DNA of 64,000 nucleotides. Source: an uncultured Erythrobacter sp. (GTDB lineage: Bacteria; Pseudomonadota; Alphaproteobacteria; Sphingomonadales; Sphingomonadaceae). Both the position numbers and the translations under genes were made by a program. The notes below the pieces were generated by a model that saw nothing but the letters and a program-made list of their open reading frames with translations, was not told the DNA's origin and did not search any database. The stretch spans positions 1,733,501-1,797,500 of the forward strand of contig CANLAD010000001.1 in assembly GCA_947488755.1 (NCBI GenBank), given 5' to 3'. Position 1 is the first letter of the stretch. Every line of letters starts with the position of its first letter. This document shows, piece by piece, positions 31,105 through 40,533 of the stretch.

Positions 31105-31107
31105 TCG

Positions 31108-32256
31108 TCAATGGCGCGTGCGCGGCGGCTCCGCGCTGAACCGCCACACGCGCATATCGACGCCGACCTTGCCAAGCCGCTCGACGCCAGAGCAGGCCAG
31201 CACACCGCCAAGCGAGGCGTTCTCGCCGCGCCACAACCGGTCCGCTGCCCTACCCGCTTCGCTGCGCGACACTTGCCCGCCAAGCTCGGCGACGATCCGC
31301 CGCACGGTCTCGATCTGGATCGCGCGCGGGACGTTGGCGTAATAGCGGTATGACCGCTCCTCGCCATCTTCTTCGAACACCATCTCTTCCCAGTCGAGCT
31401 GCGCGTACCATTCGATCGCGCGCCACGCTTCGGCGAGGTGCCCGCCACTGCGGGCAAGTGCCACCGCATCGAGCCATTCGTGCTGGGCAAGATGTTCACG
31501 CACCCGCACGCGGTCGAACGTCTGGTCATGGTTGGAGGGATCGCGAACAGGGTCGATCCCGGCCGCCGCAACCAGCGCCTCCAGTTCGGCCTTGCGCATG
31601 GCGAGGAGCGGGCGGATCAGCGCAATTTCGGTTCCGGGCACCTGCGTCGCCTCGCGGACGCCAGCCAGCCCTGACAAACCGCTTCCGCGCGCGAGACGCA
31701 TCAGCAGCGTCTCGGCCTGATCGTCGGCGTGATGGGCGGTCGCGATGGCACCTAGACGGTGATCTCTCGCCCAGCGGCCAAGCGCCTTGTAGCGCGCGTC
31801 ACGTGCATTGGCCTGCAGATTGCCGGGAGCGACCGAAACAGTGAGCGCTGTGAACGGCACCAAGAGCGCCGCACAGACCCGCTCGACGAGCGCGACTTCC
31901 CCCGCCGCTTCGGAGCGCAAGCCATGATTGATGCTCGCCGCAGCGATTTCGCCGGGCAGAGCATCGTGCGCTAAGAGAAGGAGAGCCAGCGAGTCCGGCC
32001 CACCCGATACGGCAAGTCCAAGCGGCCCGGACCGATCCTCGACCGGCCACAACCTGTCCAGCGCGGTGCGAAACCGCGCGGTCAGTTCGGGATCGTTGGA
32101 TCCGCTTGCGACAGGCCTATCAATCGGCGGCCCCCATTCACGCCCGCCCGCGCCTATTCGCAGGTCACGCGGCGGCGATTGGCTTCGTACTGGTCGGACA
32201 ACCTTCCGGTTGCGACCGCGGGATAGGTCTCGCCGAATTCGGCGAGCGCGATGCAC
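31108..32256 (-). CDS. tilS: tRNA(Ile)-lysidine synthase
   Basis: This is the PP-loop ATPase that modifies C34 of tRNA-Ile(CAU) to lysidine. SGGPDSLALLLLAHD carries the P-loop, and SINHGLRSEA, ANARDARY and ATAHHADDQAETLLMRLARGSGLSGL are typical TilS stretches. The start is doubtful. The only in-frame ATG, at 32256, overlaps the upstream gene by 103 bp; between there and the conserved ELTARF segment I find only non-standard codons such as ATT (32124) or CTG. The given start is therefore an upper bound. Translation may begin near 32124. Confidence 0.85.
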   Translation of the reverse strand: MHRARRIRRDLSRGRNRKVVRPVRSQSPPRDLRIGAGGREWGPPIDRPVASGSNDPELTARFRTALDRLWPVEDRSGPLGLAVSGGPDSLALLLLAHDALPGEIAAASINHGLRSEAAGEVALVERVCAALLVPFTALTVSVAPGNLQANARDARYKALGRWARDHRLGAIATAHHADDQAETLLMRLARGSGLSGLAGVREATQVPGTEIALIRPLLAMRKAELEALVAAAGIDPVRDPSNHDQTFDRVRVREHLAQHEWLDAVALARSGGHLAEAWRAIEWYAQLDWEEMVFEEDGEERSYRYYANVPRAIQIETVRRIVAELGGQVSRSEAGRAADRLWRGENASLGGVLACSGVERLGKVGVDMRVWRFSAEPPRTRH

Positions 32257-33170
32257 GCGCGGGTGACATCACCCATCGCAATCATCGCCTCGGCGAGATA
32301 GAGCAGGCTGTCGGGCGCACGGCGCGCGGTGCGGTCTGCCTGATAATTGCGCAGGAACCAGCGCGCGGCTTCCTCCGGCATGCCATCATCGAGGAACGCG
32401 CGGCCGAGCAGATTGCGTCCATAGGTGACGCGGAAATGATCGGGATGCTCCTCGACATAGGAGGCGAGCTGCTGGCGCGCTTCGGGGTAGAAGCCCGCAT
32501 TCCAGAGGCGGAAACCGTAGGTGTATTCATCGTCGCCCGCGTCGCCGGTCTGCGGCTTGGTGATTTCCTGCACTGCGGCAAGTCTTTCGGGGCTGGGTCC
32601 AGCCGCTACATCGGGAAGGGACGGTTCTTCGCTTACCGCGCTCGTCGCGCCGCCGGTCATCGCGGCAAGATTGGTATCGGTGGCTCTGCCATCGTCGTCA
32701 CCTGCGGTTGCAGCGGTATCGGACATCTCGAGCGTATCGTCACCTGGCACCGGCTCGCGAAGCGTGGGCATCGTGCCTCGCGCTTCCAGATCGGCAAGGC
32801 GGGTTTCCAGCCCCGACAGCGCGTTGGTGTTCTCTTCGGTCAGCGCAGTCAGACGCTGCAACTGACCTTCGAGCGCGTCGAGCCGGGCGAGAATGTCGGT
32901 CACCGCCGTCGTCGCCGGTGCCGATCGCGTCGCATTGCCGTTTGCGGGCGGATCGCCAGCGGCAATCTGCGGCTCGAAGAAGCGCCCGTCGCCGCCGGGG
33001 AACACCGCGCGCTGCAATGCCCTGATTTCGGCCTCCGCCCGGCGCAGGCGCGCCTCGCTGTCGTCCTGTGCCAGCGCGGGGGCGGGAACGGCGATGACCG
33101 CCACCGCGCACGTGACTGCGCCGATGGCAGGAACGATCCGACTGGGAAAAGCGGGGTGGGAGAGGATCAT
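32154..33170 (-). CDS. CpoB/YbgF-like TPR periplasmic protein
   Basis: This 338-aa protein has a signal peptide (about 1-35, ending APALA-QD), a coiled-coil trimerisation segment (about 38-120 with leucine heptads), a variable linker, and C-terminal TPR repeats (about 205-335, with FRLWNAGFYPEARQQLASYV and YLAEAMIAMGDVTRACIAL). This is the CpoB/YbgF layout, a periplasmic cofactor linking the Tol-Pal machine with peptidoglycan synthesis in E. coli. tol-pal genes are absent here. It is immediately upstream of tilS. I chose start 33170 rather than 33218 because it begins at the signal peptide. Confidence 0.8.
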   Translation of the reverse strand: MILSHPAFPSRIVPAIGAVTCAVAVIAVPAPALAQDDSEARLRRAEAEIRALQRAVFPGGDGRFFEPQIAAGDPPANGNATRSAPATTAVTDILARLDALEGQLQRLTALTEENTNALSGLETRLADLEARGTMPTLREPVPGDDTLEMSDTAATAGDDDGRATDTNLAAMTGGATSAVSEEPSLPDVAAGPSPERLAAVQEITKPQTGDAGDDEYTYGFRLWNAGFYPEARQQLASYVEEHPDHFRVTYGRNLLGRAFLDDGMPEEAARWFLRNYQADRTARRAPDSLLYLAEAMIAMGDVTRACIALAEFGETYPAVATGRLSDQYEANRRRVTCE

Positions 33171-33328
33171 GTCAGGTCGAACTCTTTGTTTCGTGTCACG
33201 GGGAGCGCAAGCCCCCAATCATAAAACGCGCGGATGAATGGCTTTGAAATCCCTGCAAGCTGACGCCGCGCCTTTCGACCCCGCACAAATTCGGGTGGGG
33301 AAAACCGTGGTGATGTGCGCAGAGGCGA

Positions 33329-34222
33329 TCAGTTGTCGGGCACCCCGCCGGTTTCGTCCTCCGGCGCCTCGGCACGCTCCAGCAGGGCGGAGGCGGAAAC
33401 GGGCACATCGCCGAGCGTGGTTTGCTCATCGGCCAGTTTGGCGACATCCTGTCCATCGATCGTGATTTCCAGCAGGTGAGGTCGTCCGGTGTTGATCAAC
33501 GGATTTTCGGCATCGGTGGGTATCTCGAAGGCGTCGCCCTCCTGCATGGTCGCTTCGTACAGACGCTCGCCGCTCGGTTCGTATAAGCGGACCCACACAT
33601 TGTCCTCGATCGCAGTGAAGACCACCGGCCCGTCCTCACTCGGAGTGGCCGCAGCAACTTGTTCGCTCGCAGCATTATCACCGGGGGTAGCGCCCTCGCT
33701 TTCCATTTCAGCGGCAATTGGGGGCGGACCGCTGCCCGCGCCGAAATAGGTGCTGTAAAACGCGATCACGCCGACCGCGAGGATCAGCGCGGCAATGGCA
33801 CCGAACCACACCAGGCCGCTGGACGGCAGCTTTGCCGGATCGCCCGGCTCCATCGCGCCGGCGCTGCGCACCTGCGTCGGATCGCCCTCGGCAAGCTCGG
33901 CGCGCACCATGTCGGCGATCTCTTCGCGGTCCAGATCGACGGCGCGCGCGTAGTTCTTGGCAAAACCGATCGCGTAAGTGCGCGAGGGCAGGGTGTCGTA
34001 CTCGCCCGCTTCTATCGCTTCGAGATGGCGCATGGGGATCCGCGTCTCTGCGGCGACATGCGACAGATCGACGCCCTTTTTCTCACGCGCGTGGCGCAGC
34101 CGCGCGCCCGCCGTCGACGGAAGCGCAGCCTTATCAGCGACCCCCGCTTCGTCCACGCCGCCCTCTGTCCCATTGGACTCGGGAGGCTCTTCGGCGTCGA
34201 TAAATTCGATCTTGTTGCTCAT
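33329..34222 (-). CDS. RodZ-like HTH membrane protein (DUF4115)
   Basis: This 297-aa protein has an N-terminal cytoplasmic helix-turn-helix of the Xre/RodZ type (about 38-105, with RLRHAREKKGVDLSHVAAETRI), one transmembrane helix (about 134-156) and a periplasmic C-terminal DUF4115 beta domain (about 200-275, with DNVWVRLYEPSGERLYEATM). RodZ connects MreB filaments to the cell-wall elongation machinery. Its upstream gap (34223-34408) contains two copies of a dyad described separately. Confidence 0.85.
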   Translation of the reverse strand: MSNKIEFIDAEEPPESNGTEGGVDEAGVADKAALPSTAGARLRHAREKKGVDLSHVAAETRIPMRHLEAIEAGEYDTLPSRTYAIGFAKNYARAVDLDREEIADMVRAELAEGDPTQVRSAGAMEPGDPAKLPSSGLVWFGAIAALILAVGVIAFYSTYFGAGSGPPPIAAEMESEGATPGDNAASEQVAAATPSEDGPVVFTAIEDNVWVRLYEPSGERLYEATMQEGDAFEIPTDAENPLINTGRPHLLEITIDGQDVAKLADEQTTLGDVPVSASALLERAEAPEDETGGVPDN

Positions 34223-34272
34223 GACCCCGGTTACATTAACGCATTTTCAGGTGAACTTGAAATGACTGGCAC

Positions 34273-34332
34273 CAAGCGTGTTCGCTTTGTGGCTGTCAAT
34301 AAGCGCCGCTGCAAGCGTATTTGCTTTGAGGC
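34273..34332. repeat. two imperfect 21-bp direct repeats containing a dyad
   Basis: Copies at 34273-34293 and 34312-34332 match at 18 of 21 positions. The first contains the dyad AAGCG-N4-CGCTT. They lie 51-110 bp upstream of the rodZ-like gene and may be operator sites. A plus-strand ORF crosses them but looks spurious. Confidence 0.5.
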
Positions 34333-34408
34333 GAACGGTGCCGGGCCAACGCTCGCTCGGGAAACGGACGGACTGGGAAACGGTTTCGCGGCCCGCCGGA
34401 GCGCCGCG

Positions 34409-36679
34409 TCACTCGGTCTCGATGTCCCGCTCCTCGGCCCATGCCGACAATGCCACGCGCACGTCGGTTTCGGGCGAAGCGAGCCACAAGGTCATCGCCT
34501 CGGACAATTCCGATAGGTCGACCTTGCGCACCAGCTCCTTGATCGGACCGACCGCGGCAGGGGTGATCGACAGGCGCGTGAAGCCGATGCCGAGTAGTGC
34601 AAGTGCCTCCAATCGCCGTCCACCCATCTCCCCGCATACGCCAAGGTTCACGCCGGAACCGACCGTTCCATGCACCACCCGCCGCAGGAACCGCAGGATC
34701 GAGGGTGACAGCCAGTCATACCGCTCGGCAAGCCGGGGATTGGCGCGGTCGGCCGCGAACAGGAATTGCGTCAGATCATTGGTTCCGACCGATAAAAAGC
34801 TGAGCTTGGGCAGCAACAGGTCGAGCACTTCGGCAAGCGCGGGCACCTCCAGCATCGCGCCGTAATGCACCTGTTCGGGCACCGCCTTCTTCTTGGAACG
34901 CAAGAAGGCGCGCTGATCCTCGAACATCACCTTGGCCCGGTCGAATTCCCAAGGCTCCGAAACCATCGGGAACATGACATAGAGCGACCGCCCCGCCGCC
35001 GCTTCGAGCAGGGCGCGCGCCTGCGCCTTCATCAATCCTTCGCGGGTGAGCGCAAGGCGCAGCGCGCGCCAGCCCATCGCAGGGTTCTCGTCATGCTGGG
35101 CGGTGTCGGAAGCGAGATAGGGCACCGCCTTGTCCCCGCCGATATCGACAGTGCGGAAAATTACCGGCTTGTCGCCCGCGGCATCCAGAACATCGCGGTA
35201 GAGCCGTTGCTGGCGCTCGCGTTGTGGCAGGGTGGCGGAAACAAGGAACTGGAACTCGGTGCGGAACAGGCCAATGCCATCTGCGCCGGTCATGGCAAGC
35301 GCGCTCATATCCTCGCGCAGGCCTGCATTCACCATCACCTCGATCCGGGTGCCGCAGCGCGTGAACGGTTCGACATCGCGCAATTGGGCGTAGGCCGCCT
35401 GCTTTTCGCGCGATTTGGCGAAGCGGTCGGCAAAGGCCTCGGCCACCGACGCGCTTGGCCGAACCACCGCACTGCCGGCACCCGCATCGAGCAGGATCTC
35501 ATCGCCCTCGCGCACCATGCCGCGAATGTTCGTCGCGCGGCCCAGAACCGGGACGCCCATCGCGCGTGCGACGATGACCACGTGAGCAGTCAGCGAGCCC
35601 TCTTCGAGGATCACGCCTTTCAAGCGCCGCCGGTCGTATTCGAGAAGCTCAGCGGGGCCGAGATTGCGGGCGATCAGGATCGTGTCGCTGCGAAGCCCCT
35701 GTGAGGCGGCGGTGCCGAGCTGACCGGAAACGATACGCACCAGCCGATTGGCGAGATCTTCGAGATCGTGCATCCGCTCGGCCAGCAGCGGATCGTCGAT
35801 CTCGCGCATCCGCATGCGAGTATGTTGCTGCACGCGCTCGATGGCGGCTTCGGCGGTGAGACCGCTGTCGATCGCTTCGTTTATGCGCCGCGACCAGCCC
35901 TCGTCATAAGCGAACATCTTGTAGGTTTCGAGCACCTCTTCGTGCTCTCCGCCGACGCCGAATTCGGCCTGCACCGAAAGATTGTCGATCTGCTCGCGCA
36001 TCTTGTCGAACGCGCGATAGACACGCTGGCGCTCGGCCTCGGTATCCTCGGCCATGACCTGCGTGATCTGGACGCGGGGTTGGTGATATGCGGCAATGCC
36101 CGAGCCCAGCCCCTTGACCAGAGTCAGCCCGGATACGGTGTGCGGGCCGGTCTGCGCCGCGCTGAGGCCCAGCGCTTCTTCCTCATCGACCAGCTCTGCG
36201 TTGTATATGAGCTCCGAGAGCACCATTGCGGTGGTCTGCAACGCTTCGATCTCGACCGGCTCGTACCGGCGCGGTTCGACATGCTGGACCGACAGCACGC
36301 CCACGGCGCGCTCGCGATGGACGATCGGCACGCCAGCGAAGGAATGGAACTTCTCCTCCCCTGTTTCGGGCCGGTACTGGAAGTCGGGGTGCGCCTTCGC
36401 CTCGGCGAGATTGAGTGTTTCGACATTGGCCGCGATGATCCCGGTCAGCCCTGCGCCGATCGCCATGCGCGTGACGTGTACCGCGCCTGCGTCGAGCCCG
36501 CGGGTCGCGTAGAGCTCCAGCATGCCCTCGCGCAGCAGGTAGATCGAACACACCTCGCTCGAAAGACATTCGCCGATGATATCGACGACTTGGTCGAGCT
36601 TGCCCTGCGCGTGCAAACGCGTGGCCATGACCTCGTGCAAACGGGTCAGAATCTGGCGGGCGGAAGCAGCAGCAGTCAT
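34409..36679 (-). CDS. ptsP: phosphoenolpyruvate-protein phosphotransferase, nitrogen PTS (EI-Ntr)
   Basis: This 756-aa protein has an N-terminal GAF domain (about 5-160), a phosphohistidine domain with the PEP-accepting H366 in SLTAHVVIVARAMGVPVLG, and a C-terminal PEP-binding TIM barrel (GADGIGLFRTEFQFL, GTNDLTQFLFAADR, and VCGEMGG with the catalytic Cys). EI-Ntr takes phosphate from PEP to NPr and EIIA-Ntr, a regulatory relay tied to nitrogen and potassium status; the GAF domain senses glutamine in other bacteria. No NPr or EIIA gene is present in this window. Confidence 0.95.
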   Translation of the reverse strand: MTAAASARQILTRLHEVMATRLHAQGKLDQVVDIIGECLSSEVCSIYLLREGMLELYATRGLDAGAVHVTRMAIGAGLTGIIAANVETLNLAEAKAHPDFQYRPETGEEKFHSFAGVPIVHRERAVGVLSVQHVEPRRYEPVEIEALQTTAMVLSELIYNAELVDEEEALGLSAAQTGPHTVSGLTLVKGLGSGIAAYHQPRVQITQVMAEDTEAERQRVYRAFDKMREQIDNLSVQAEFGVGGEHEEVLETYKMFAYDEGWSRRINEAIDSGLTAEAAIERVQQHTRMRMREIDDPLLAERMHDLEDLANRLVRIVSGQLGTAASQGLRSDTILIARNLGPAELLEYDRRRLKGVILEEGSLTAHVVIVARAMGVPVLGRATNIRGMVREGDEILLDAGAGSAVVRPSASVAEAFADRFAKSREKQAAYAQLRDVEPFTRCGTRIEVMVNAGLREDMSALAMTGADGIGLFRTEFQFLVSATLPQRERQQRLYRDVLDAAGDKPVIFRTVDIGGDKAVPYLASDTAQHDENPAMGWRALRLALTREGLMKAQARALLEAAAGRSLYVMFPMVSEPWEFDRAKVMFEDQRAFLRSKKKAVPEQVHYGAMLEVPALAEVLDLLLPKLSFLSVGTNDLTQFLFAADRANPRLAERYDWLSPSILRFLRRVVHGTVGSGVNLGVCGEMGGRRLEALALLGIGFTRLSITPAAVGPIKELVRKVDLSELSEAMTLWLASPETDVRVALSAWAEERDIETE

Positions 36680-36790
36680 ACTGCTACCGGCCTAGCTGCG
36701 CCGCGCGCAAAATCAATGCCGTAGGGATCCGAAACGGCGCTATCGCCGCGATCCGGCGATCTCTGGCTGGGAGCGGAAGTGCGGCGCGGG

Positions 36791-36958
36791 CTACAGCCGC
36801 GAAATCTCTTCCTTCAATTGCAACTTCTGTTTCTTGATCTGCTGGATCATCGCCGTATCCGGGGCCGGGCGGGCAAGCTCGTCGCGAAGTCGCGCTTCGA
36901 GGCCGGCATGTTTGGACTGGAGAGCGTTCACGTGAGATGAAGCTGCGGGCGATGCCAT
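36791..36958 (-). CDS. DUF465 (YdcH-like) small coiled-coil protein
   Basis: This 55-aa protein is almost entirely one helical hairpin, with LQSKHAGLEARLRDELARP and QIKKQKLQLKEEISRL, the DUF465 pattern. Function is unknown. AAGGAGAA is well placed before the ATG at 36958; a longer frame to 37063 has no such support. Confidence 0.85.
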   Translation of the reverse strand: MASPAASSHVNALQSKHAGLEARLRDELARPAPDTAMIQQIKKQKLQLKEEISRL

Positions 36959-37184
36959 ATGCGTTCTCCTTATGTGTGCGGGGGATGGCCCCCGGGGAGC
37001 GACTCGGCATCTGAGCGGCCGGGCCGCAGAGATCGATTTGACCACAACCGACGCGAATTGCAAAGCGTCAAAGGCGGGCTTGCGATACCTACTTGCAAAT
37101 CCACGGCGAATTGCCGCGCGGCGCTGCGTGGTTGCGCGTATGCAGTGTCAGGCGAATCGGGGTCAGAAACGCGGGGACACGACG

Positions 37185-37382
37185 ATGCAGGAAGCCGAGC
37201 TTCAGAAGCGGCTGGAAACGCTCAGGAGCGAACACCGTGACCTCGATGCAGCGATCGCGGCGCTGACGCAGGCCGGGTCCACCGACCAGTTGCAGATTGC
37301 GCGGCTCAAGAAACGCAAATTGCGGCTGAAGGATCAGATAGCGGTGATCGAAGATACGCTGCTGCCCGATATCATCGCCTGA
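37185..37382 (+). CDS. DUF465 (YdcH-like) small coiled-coil protein
   Basis: This 65-aa protein has the same architecture as the divergent small gene to its left: two helices ending in QIARLKKRKLRLKDQIAVIE. Both probably derive from one duplication. The ATG at 37185 has only a weak G-rich upstream element; longer frames begin in sequence with no coding character. Confidence 0.8.
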   Translation: MQEAELQKRLETLRSEHRDLDAAIAALTQAGSTDQLQIARLKKRKLRLKDQIAVIEDTLLPDIIA

Positions 37383-37530
37383 AATTCCCACCCGACATAC
37401 GGCGGGAAAGCGCGCTTTGGTTAATGCGTCAGCCGTTCTGTTCCGGGGCGGGACGCTGCTCCGAAGATGTCGGGATAGTAATCGCGCGTGGCTGGCAACC
37501 CGATCGATAAGCGGTTAGCACCGCTGCCTC

Positions 37531-37998
37531 ATGTCCCGCACAAGCAATCTTTCACGCCCGATTATCGAGGCGCTGTACGAAGAGGCTCTCGTCCTCGCCG
37601 ATGAGATTCGCGCGGTCTTCGCGCTCGGCGTGCATGAAGCGGAAGGTGACGACCTTTACGACGCCAACGCGCGCCTTGCGCTCTCGACCGAAGGGCTCAA
37701 GACGACCACGCGGATTATGCATGTTCTTGCCTGGCTCCTTAATCAGCGCGCGTTCTTTTCCGGCGAATTGAGCGAGACGCAGGTTCGTCGCCACGGTGCC
37801 TTGCCGCCCAACCGCCCATCGGACGCAAAAGCTCTGGCAATGCTCAACCCCGGAACGCGCGAGCTGATCGGCGAATCGGAGCGCCTGCACGATCGCGTCG
37901 CGCGACTGGACGAGGCATGGCGCAGCGGGTTCGAGGCAGCCTCGCCCGCTCATGCGCTGACACAGCGGATCGAGCGCTCGCTGCGCGATTTCGGCTAA
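37531..37998 (+). CDS. rcdA: RcdA-family (DUF1465) protein
   Basis: This 155-aa helical protein has the family hallmark LKTTTRIMHVLAWLLNQRAFFSGELS. In Caulobacter RcdA is an adaptor that helps ClpXP degrade CtrA and other cell-cycle factors. Here the protein is slightly shorter than the Caulobacter one. It ends 4 bp into the end of the convergent glpK. The gap before it (37383-37530) holds nothing I can identify. Confidence 0.8.
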   Translation: MSRTSNLSRPIIEALYEEALVLADEIRAVFALGVHEAEGDDLYDANARLALSTEGLKTTTRIMHVLAWLLNQRAFFSGELSETQVRRHGALPPNRPSDAKALAMLNPGTRELIGESERLHDRVARLDEAWRSGFEAASPAHALTQRIERSLRDFG

Positions 37999-39467
37999 GC
38001 CGCGCTCAGCGCCTTGCGCCAGCGGGTCAGCCGCTCCTCGCGCACCGCATCGTCCATCTTCGGCTCGAACCGGGTGAGTTTTCCGCGCATTTTGTCCGCC
38101 GCGTTCTGCAAATCGGGATAGAGCCCCGCCCCGCTCGCCGCCAGCATTGCTGCACCCAGCGCGGTTGTCTCGATGAAAGCGGGACGCTCGACGGTCAGGC
38201 CGAGCATGTCGGCAAGATCCTGCGCCATCCAGTCATTCGCCGCCATGCCCCCATCGATCCGCAGGGTCTGCCAGTCCGTCCCGTCGGCGGCAAAGGCCTG
38301 CGCTAGGTCATAGGTCTGGTGCGCCATCGCCTCCAGCGCTGCTCTCGCCAGTTCGGCCTTCCCGCTTGCAAAGCTGAGCCCCGCGATCACCCCGCGCGCT
38401 TCCGACTGCCAATGTGGCGCGCCCAGCCCTGCGAGCGCGGGCACGATGGTCACTCCGCCGCTATCGGGTATCGACCGGGCAAGCGCTTCGGTTTCGCTCG
38501 CCACTTCGACAATGCCGAGCGAATCGCGCAGCCACTGGACGAGACTGCCCGCGACGAAGACCGACCCCTCGATCGCATAGGTCCGTCGCCCGTCGATCTG
38601 CGTCAGGACCGTCCCGAGCAGGCGGTGCTGCGAATGCGGCGCAACTTCGCCCTGATTGGTCAGGATGAACGCGCCGGTGCCATACGTCGCCTTGGTCTCT
38701 CCGGGCGCGAGGCACGCCTGCCCGATGGTCGCGGACTGCTGATCTCCCGCCAGCCCCGTAATCGGAATGGCCCTGCCAAACAATCGAGCATCGGTTTGTG
38801 CCAGCTCTCCCGCCATATCGACCACGTCGGGCAAAGCGCCGCTCGGGACTCCAAAAAGGTCGCACAGTCCCTCATCGAACGCCGCGCCCTCCAGTTCGAG
38901 CAGGAGCGTGCGGCTCGCATTGCTCGCATCGGATATGTGCGCGGCGCCGCCGGTGAGCTTGAACACCAGCCAGCTTTCCACCGTACCGAAAGCGAGCGTG
39001 CCCGCATCCGCCGCCGCGCGAACTTCGGCCACGTTATCGAGCATCCAGCGCATTTTCGTGGCCGAGAAATACGGGTCGAGCACCAGGCCGGTGCGTAGCT
39101 GAATATCCTCTTCGTGTCCCGCCTCGCGCAGTTCCGCACACAAGGGCGCAGTCCGGCGATCCTGCCACACGACCGCGCGGGTCAGCGGCTCGCCGGTCGC
39201 CTTGTCCCACGCAACCACCGTTTCGCGCTGATTGGTGATGCCGATCCCGGCGACCATGGCCGCGCCGCCGATCTGCGGCAGGACTTCGCGCGCGCAGGCG
39301 AGGGTCTTGTCCCAGATTTCGCGCGCGTCATGCTCGACCCAGCCCGCTTGGGGATAATGCTGCGTAAGCTCCGCCTGCGCGCTCGCGGCAGGCACACCGT
39401 CGCTCGCAAAGATGATCGCGCGGGTCGATGTGGTGCCCGCATCGAGCACGAGAATGTAGTCTGACAT
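37995..39467 (-). CDS. glpK: glycerol kinase
   Basis: This 490-aa FGGY-family kinase phosphorylates glycerol to sn-glycerol-3-phosphate. Visible signatures are the N-terminal LDAGTTSTRAIIF, GITNQRETVVAWDKATGEPL, LVWQ-like WQDRRTAP, YGTGAFILTNQG for ATP binding, and LRIDGGMAANDWMAQ. Length is normal. No glpF or glpD is adjacent. It is divergent from a metallo-beta-lactamase-fold gene. Confidence 0.95.
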   Translation of the reverse strand: MSDYILVLDAGTTSTRAIIFASDGVPAASAQAELTQHYPQAGWVEHDAREIWDKTLACAREVLPQIGGAAMVAGIGITNQRETVVAWDKATGEPLTRAVVWQDRRTAPLCAELREAGHEEDIQLRTGLVLDPYFSATKMRWMLDNVAEVRAAADAGTLAFGTVESWLVFKLTGGAAHISDASNASRTLLLELEGAAFDEGLCDLFGVPSGALPDVVDMAGELAQTDARLFGRAIPITGLAGDQQSATIGQACLAPGETKATYGTGAFILTNQGEVAPHSQHRLLGTVLTQIDGRRTYAIEGSVFVAGSLVQWLRDSLGIVEVASETEALARSIPDSGGVTIVPALAGLGAPHWQSEARGVIAGLSFASGKAELARAALEAMAHQTYDLAQAFAADGTDWQTLRIDGGMAANDWMAQDLADMLGLTVERPAFIETTALGAAMLAASGAGLYPDLQNAADKMRGKLTRFEPKMDDAVREERLTRWRKALSAA

Positions 39468-39539
39468 GGCTTCCCCCCGACTAACGCCTTGTTATGACAG
39501 CCGTGACTTCTGCCATCTCGATGTCCATATGAGAAGGCG

Positions 39540-40430
39540 ATGGTTGCCTTTCCCGAACGCCCCTGGCCCACCGGGCTTGCCGACGCAGTCGAGCCGCTTG
39601 TCCTGCGTGTGCTCGCACCCAATCCCTCGCCCTACACCTATACCGGCACGCAGACCTATGTCGTCGGGCAAGCGGATGGGCCGGATTGCGCGGTGATCGA
39701 TCCCGGACCGAACGATCCGGCGCATCTCGACGCGATCCAGTCGGCGGTGGGCGAGCGCGACCTGACCGCGATCATGTGCACCCACACCCACCGCGACCAT
39801 TCGCCCGGCGCCGCTCCGCTGGCCGAATGCACCGGCGCGCCCATCGTCGGCTGCGCGCCGCTGGTGCTCTCGACCGACCTGCCGCGTTCGGACGAAGCCT
39901 TCGATACGACCTATGCGCCCGACCGCGTGCTGGAGGATGGCGAGGCGATGCAAGGAACCGGCTGGACGCTGAGAGCGGTGGCGACGCCCGGCCACACCTC
40001 CAATCATCTGTGCTTCGCGCTGGAAGAGTCTGGCGCGCTGTTCACCGGCGATCATGTCATGGGCTGGTCGACCAGCGTCGTCGTCCCGCCCGATGGCGAT
40101 ATGGGCGATTACATGACGAGCCTCGAAAAGCTGCTCGCCCGCGAGGACAAAGTCTACCATTCCGCCCACGGCGCCGCGATCACCAGGCCGCAGCAGCTCG
40201 TGCGCGGCATGATCGGCCATCGCCGCCAGCGCGAGAACCAGATCATGCGCCTGCTGGGCGAACAGGCCCGCGCGGTCTCCGAGTTCATCCCGGCGATGTA
40301 CAAGGGGCTGGACGAGCGCCTGATCCCGGCGGCTGAAATGAGCGTGACGGCGCACCTGATCGATCTCGAAAAGCGCGGCGCGGTGGTCCGCGATTCTGAG
40401 GCCGGAGTCGAAGTTTGGCGGCAAGCATAG
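39540..40430 (+). CDS. metallo-beta-lactamase-fold hydrolase
   Basis: This 296-aa hydrolase has the zinc-binding motif HTHRDH, further ligands in ATPGHTSNHL and FTGDHVMG, and a C-terminal winged-helix-like segment (about 230-290). This layout resembles the LACTB2/glyoxalase-II-like group, which includes RNases and thioesterases. The substrate is unknown. The gene precedes nadA on the same strand by about 100 bp. Confidence 0.87.
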   Translation: MVAFPERPWPTGLADAVEPLVLRVLAPNPSPYTYTGTQTYVVGQADGPDCAVIDPGPNDPAHLDAIQSAVGERDLTAIMCTHTHRDHSPGAAPLAECTGAPIVGCAPLVLSTDLPRSDEAFDTTYAPDRVLEDGEAMQGTGWTLRAVATPGHTSNHLCFALEESGALFTGDHVMGWSTSVVVPPDGDMGDYMTSLEKLLAREDKVYHSAHGAAITRPQQLVRGMIGHRRQRENQIMRLLGEQARAVSEFIPAMYKGLDERLIPAAEMSVTAHLIDLEKRGAVVRDSEAGVEVWRQA

Positions 40431-40533
40431 GCCGCTCGCCAAACCTGCGCTTTTGCCGCCGCGCAAGAATATTGCTCGGCAATTGCGCCTTCGCTTCCTA
40501 TGTCGGGGGCGACGTAGCAAGCGGGACCGAACC

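Noticed and set aside
34262..34516. Plus-strand ORF beginning MTGTKRVRFVAV in the rodZ upstream region.
   Set aside because: It has no ribosome-binding site and runs antisense into ptsP. The Arg/Lys-rich start is explained by the two repeats.
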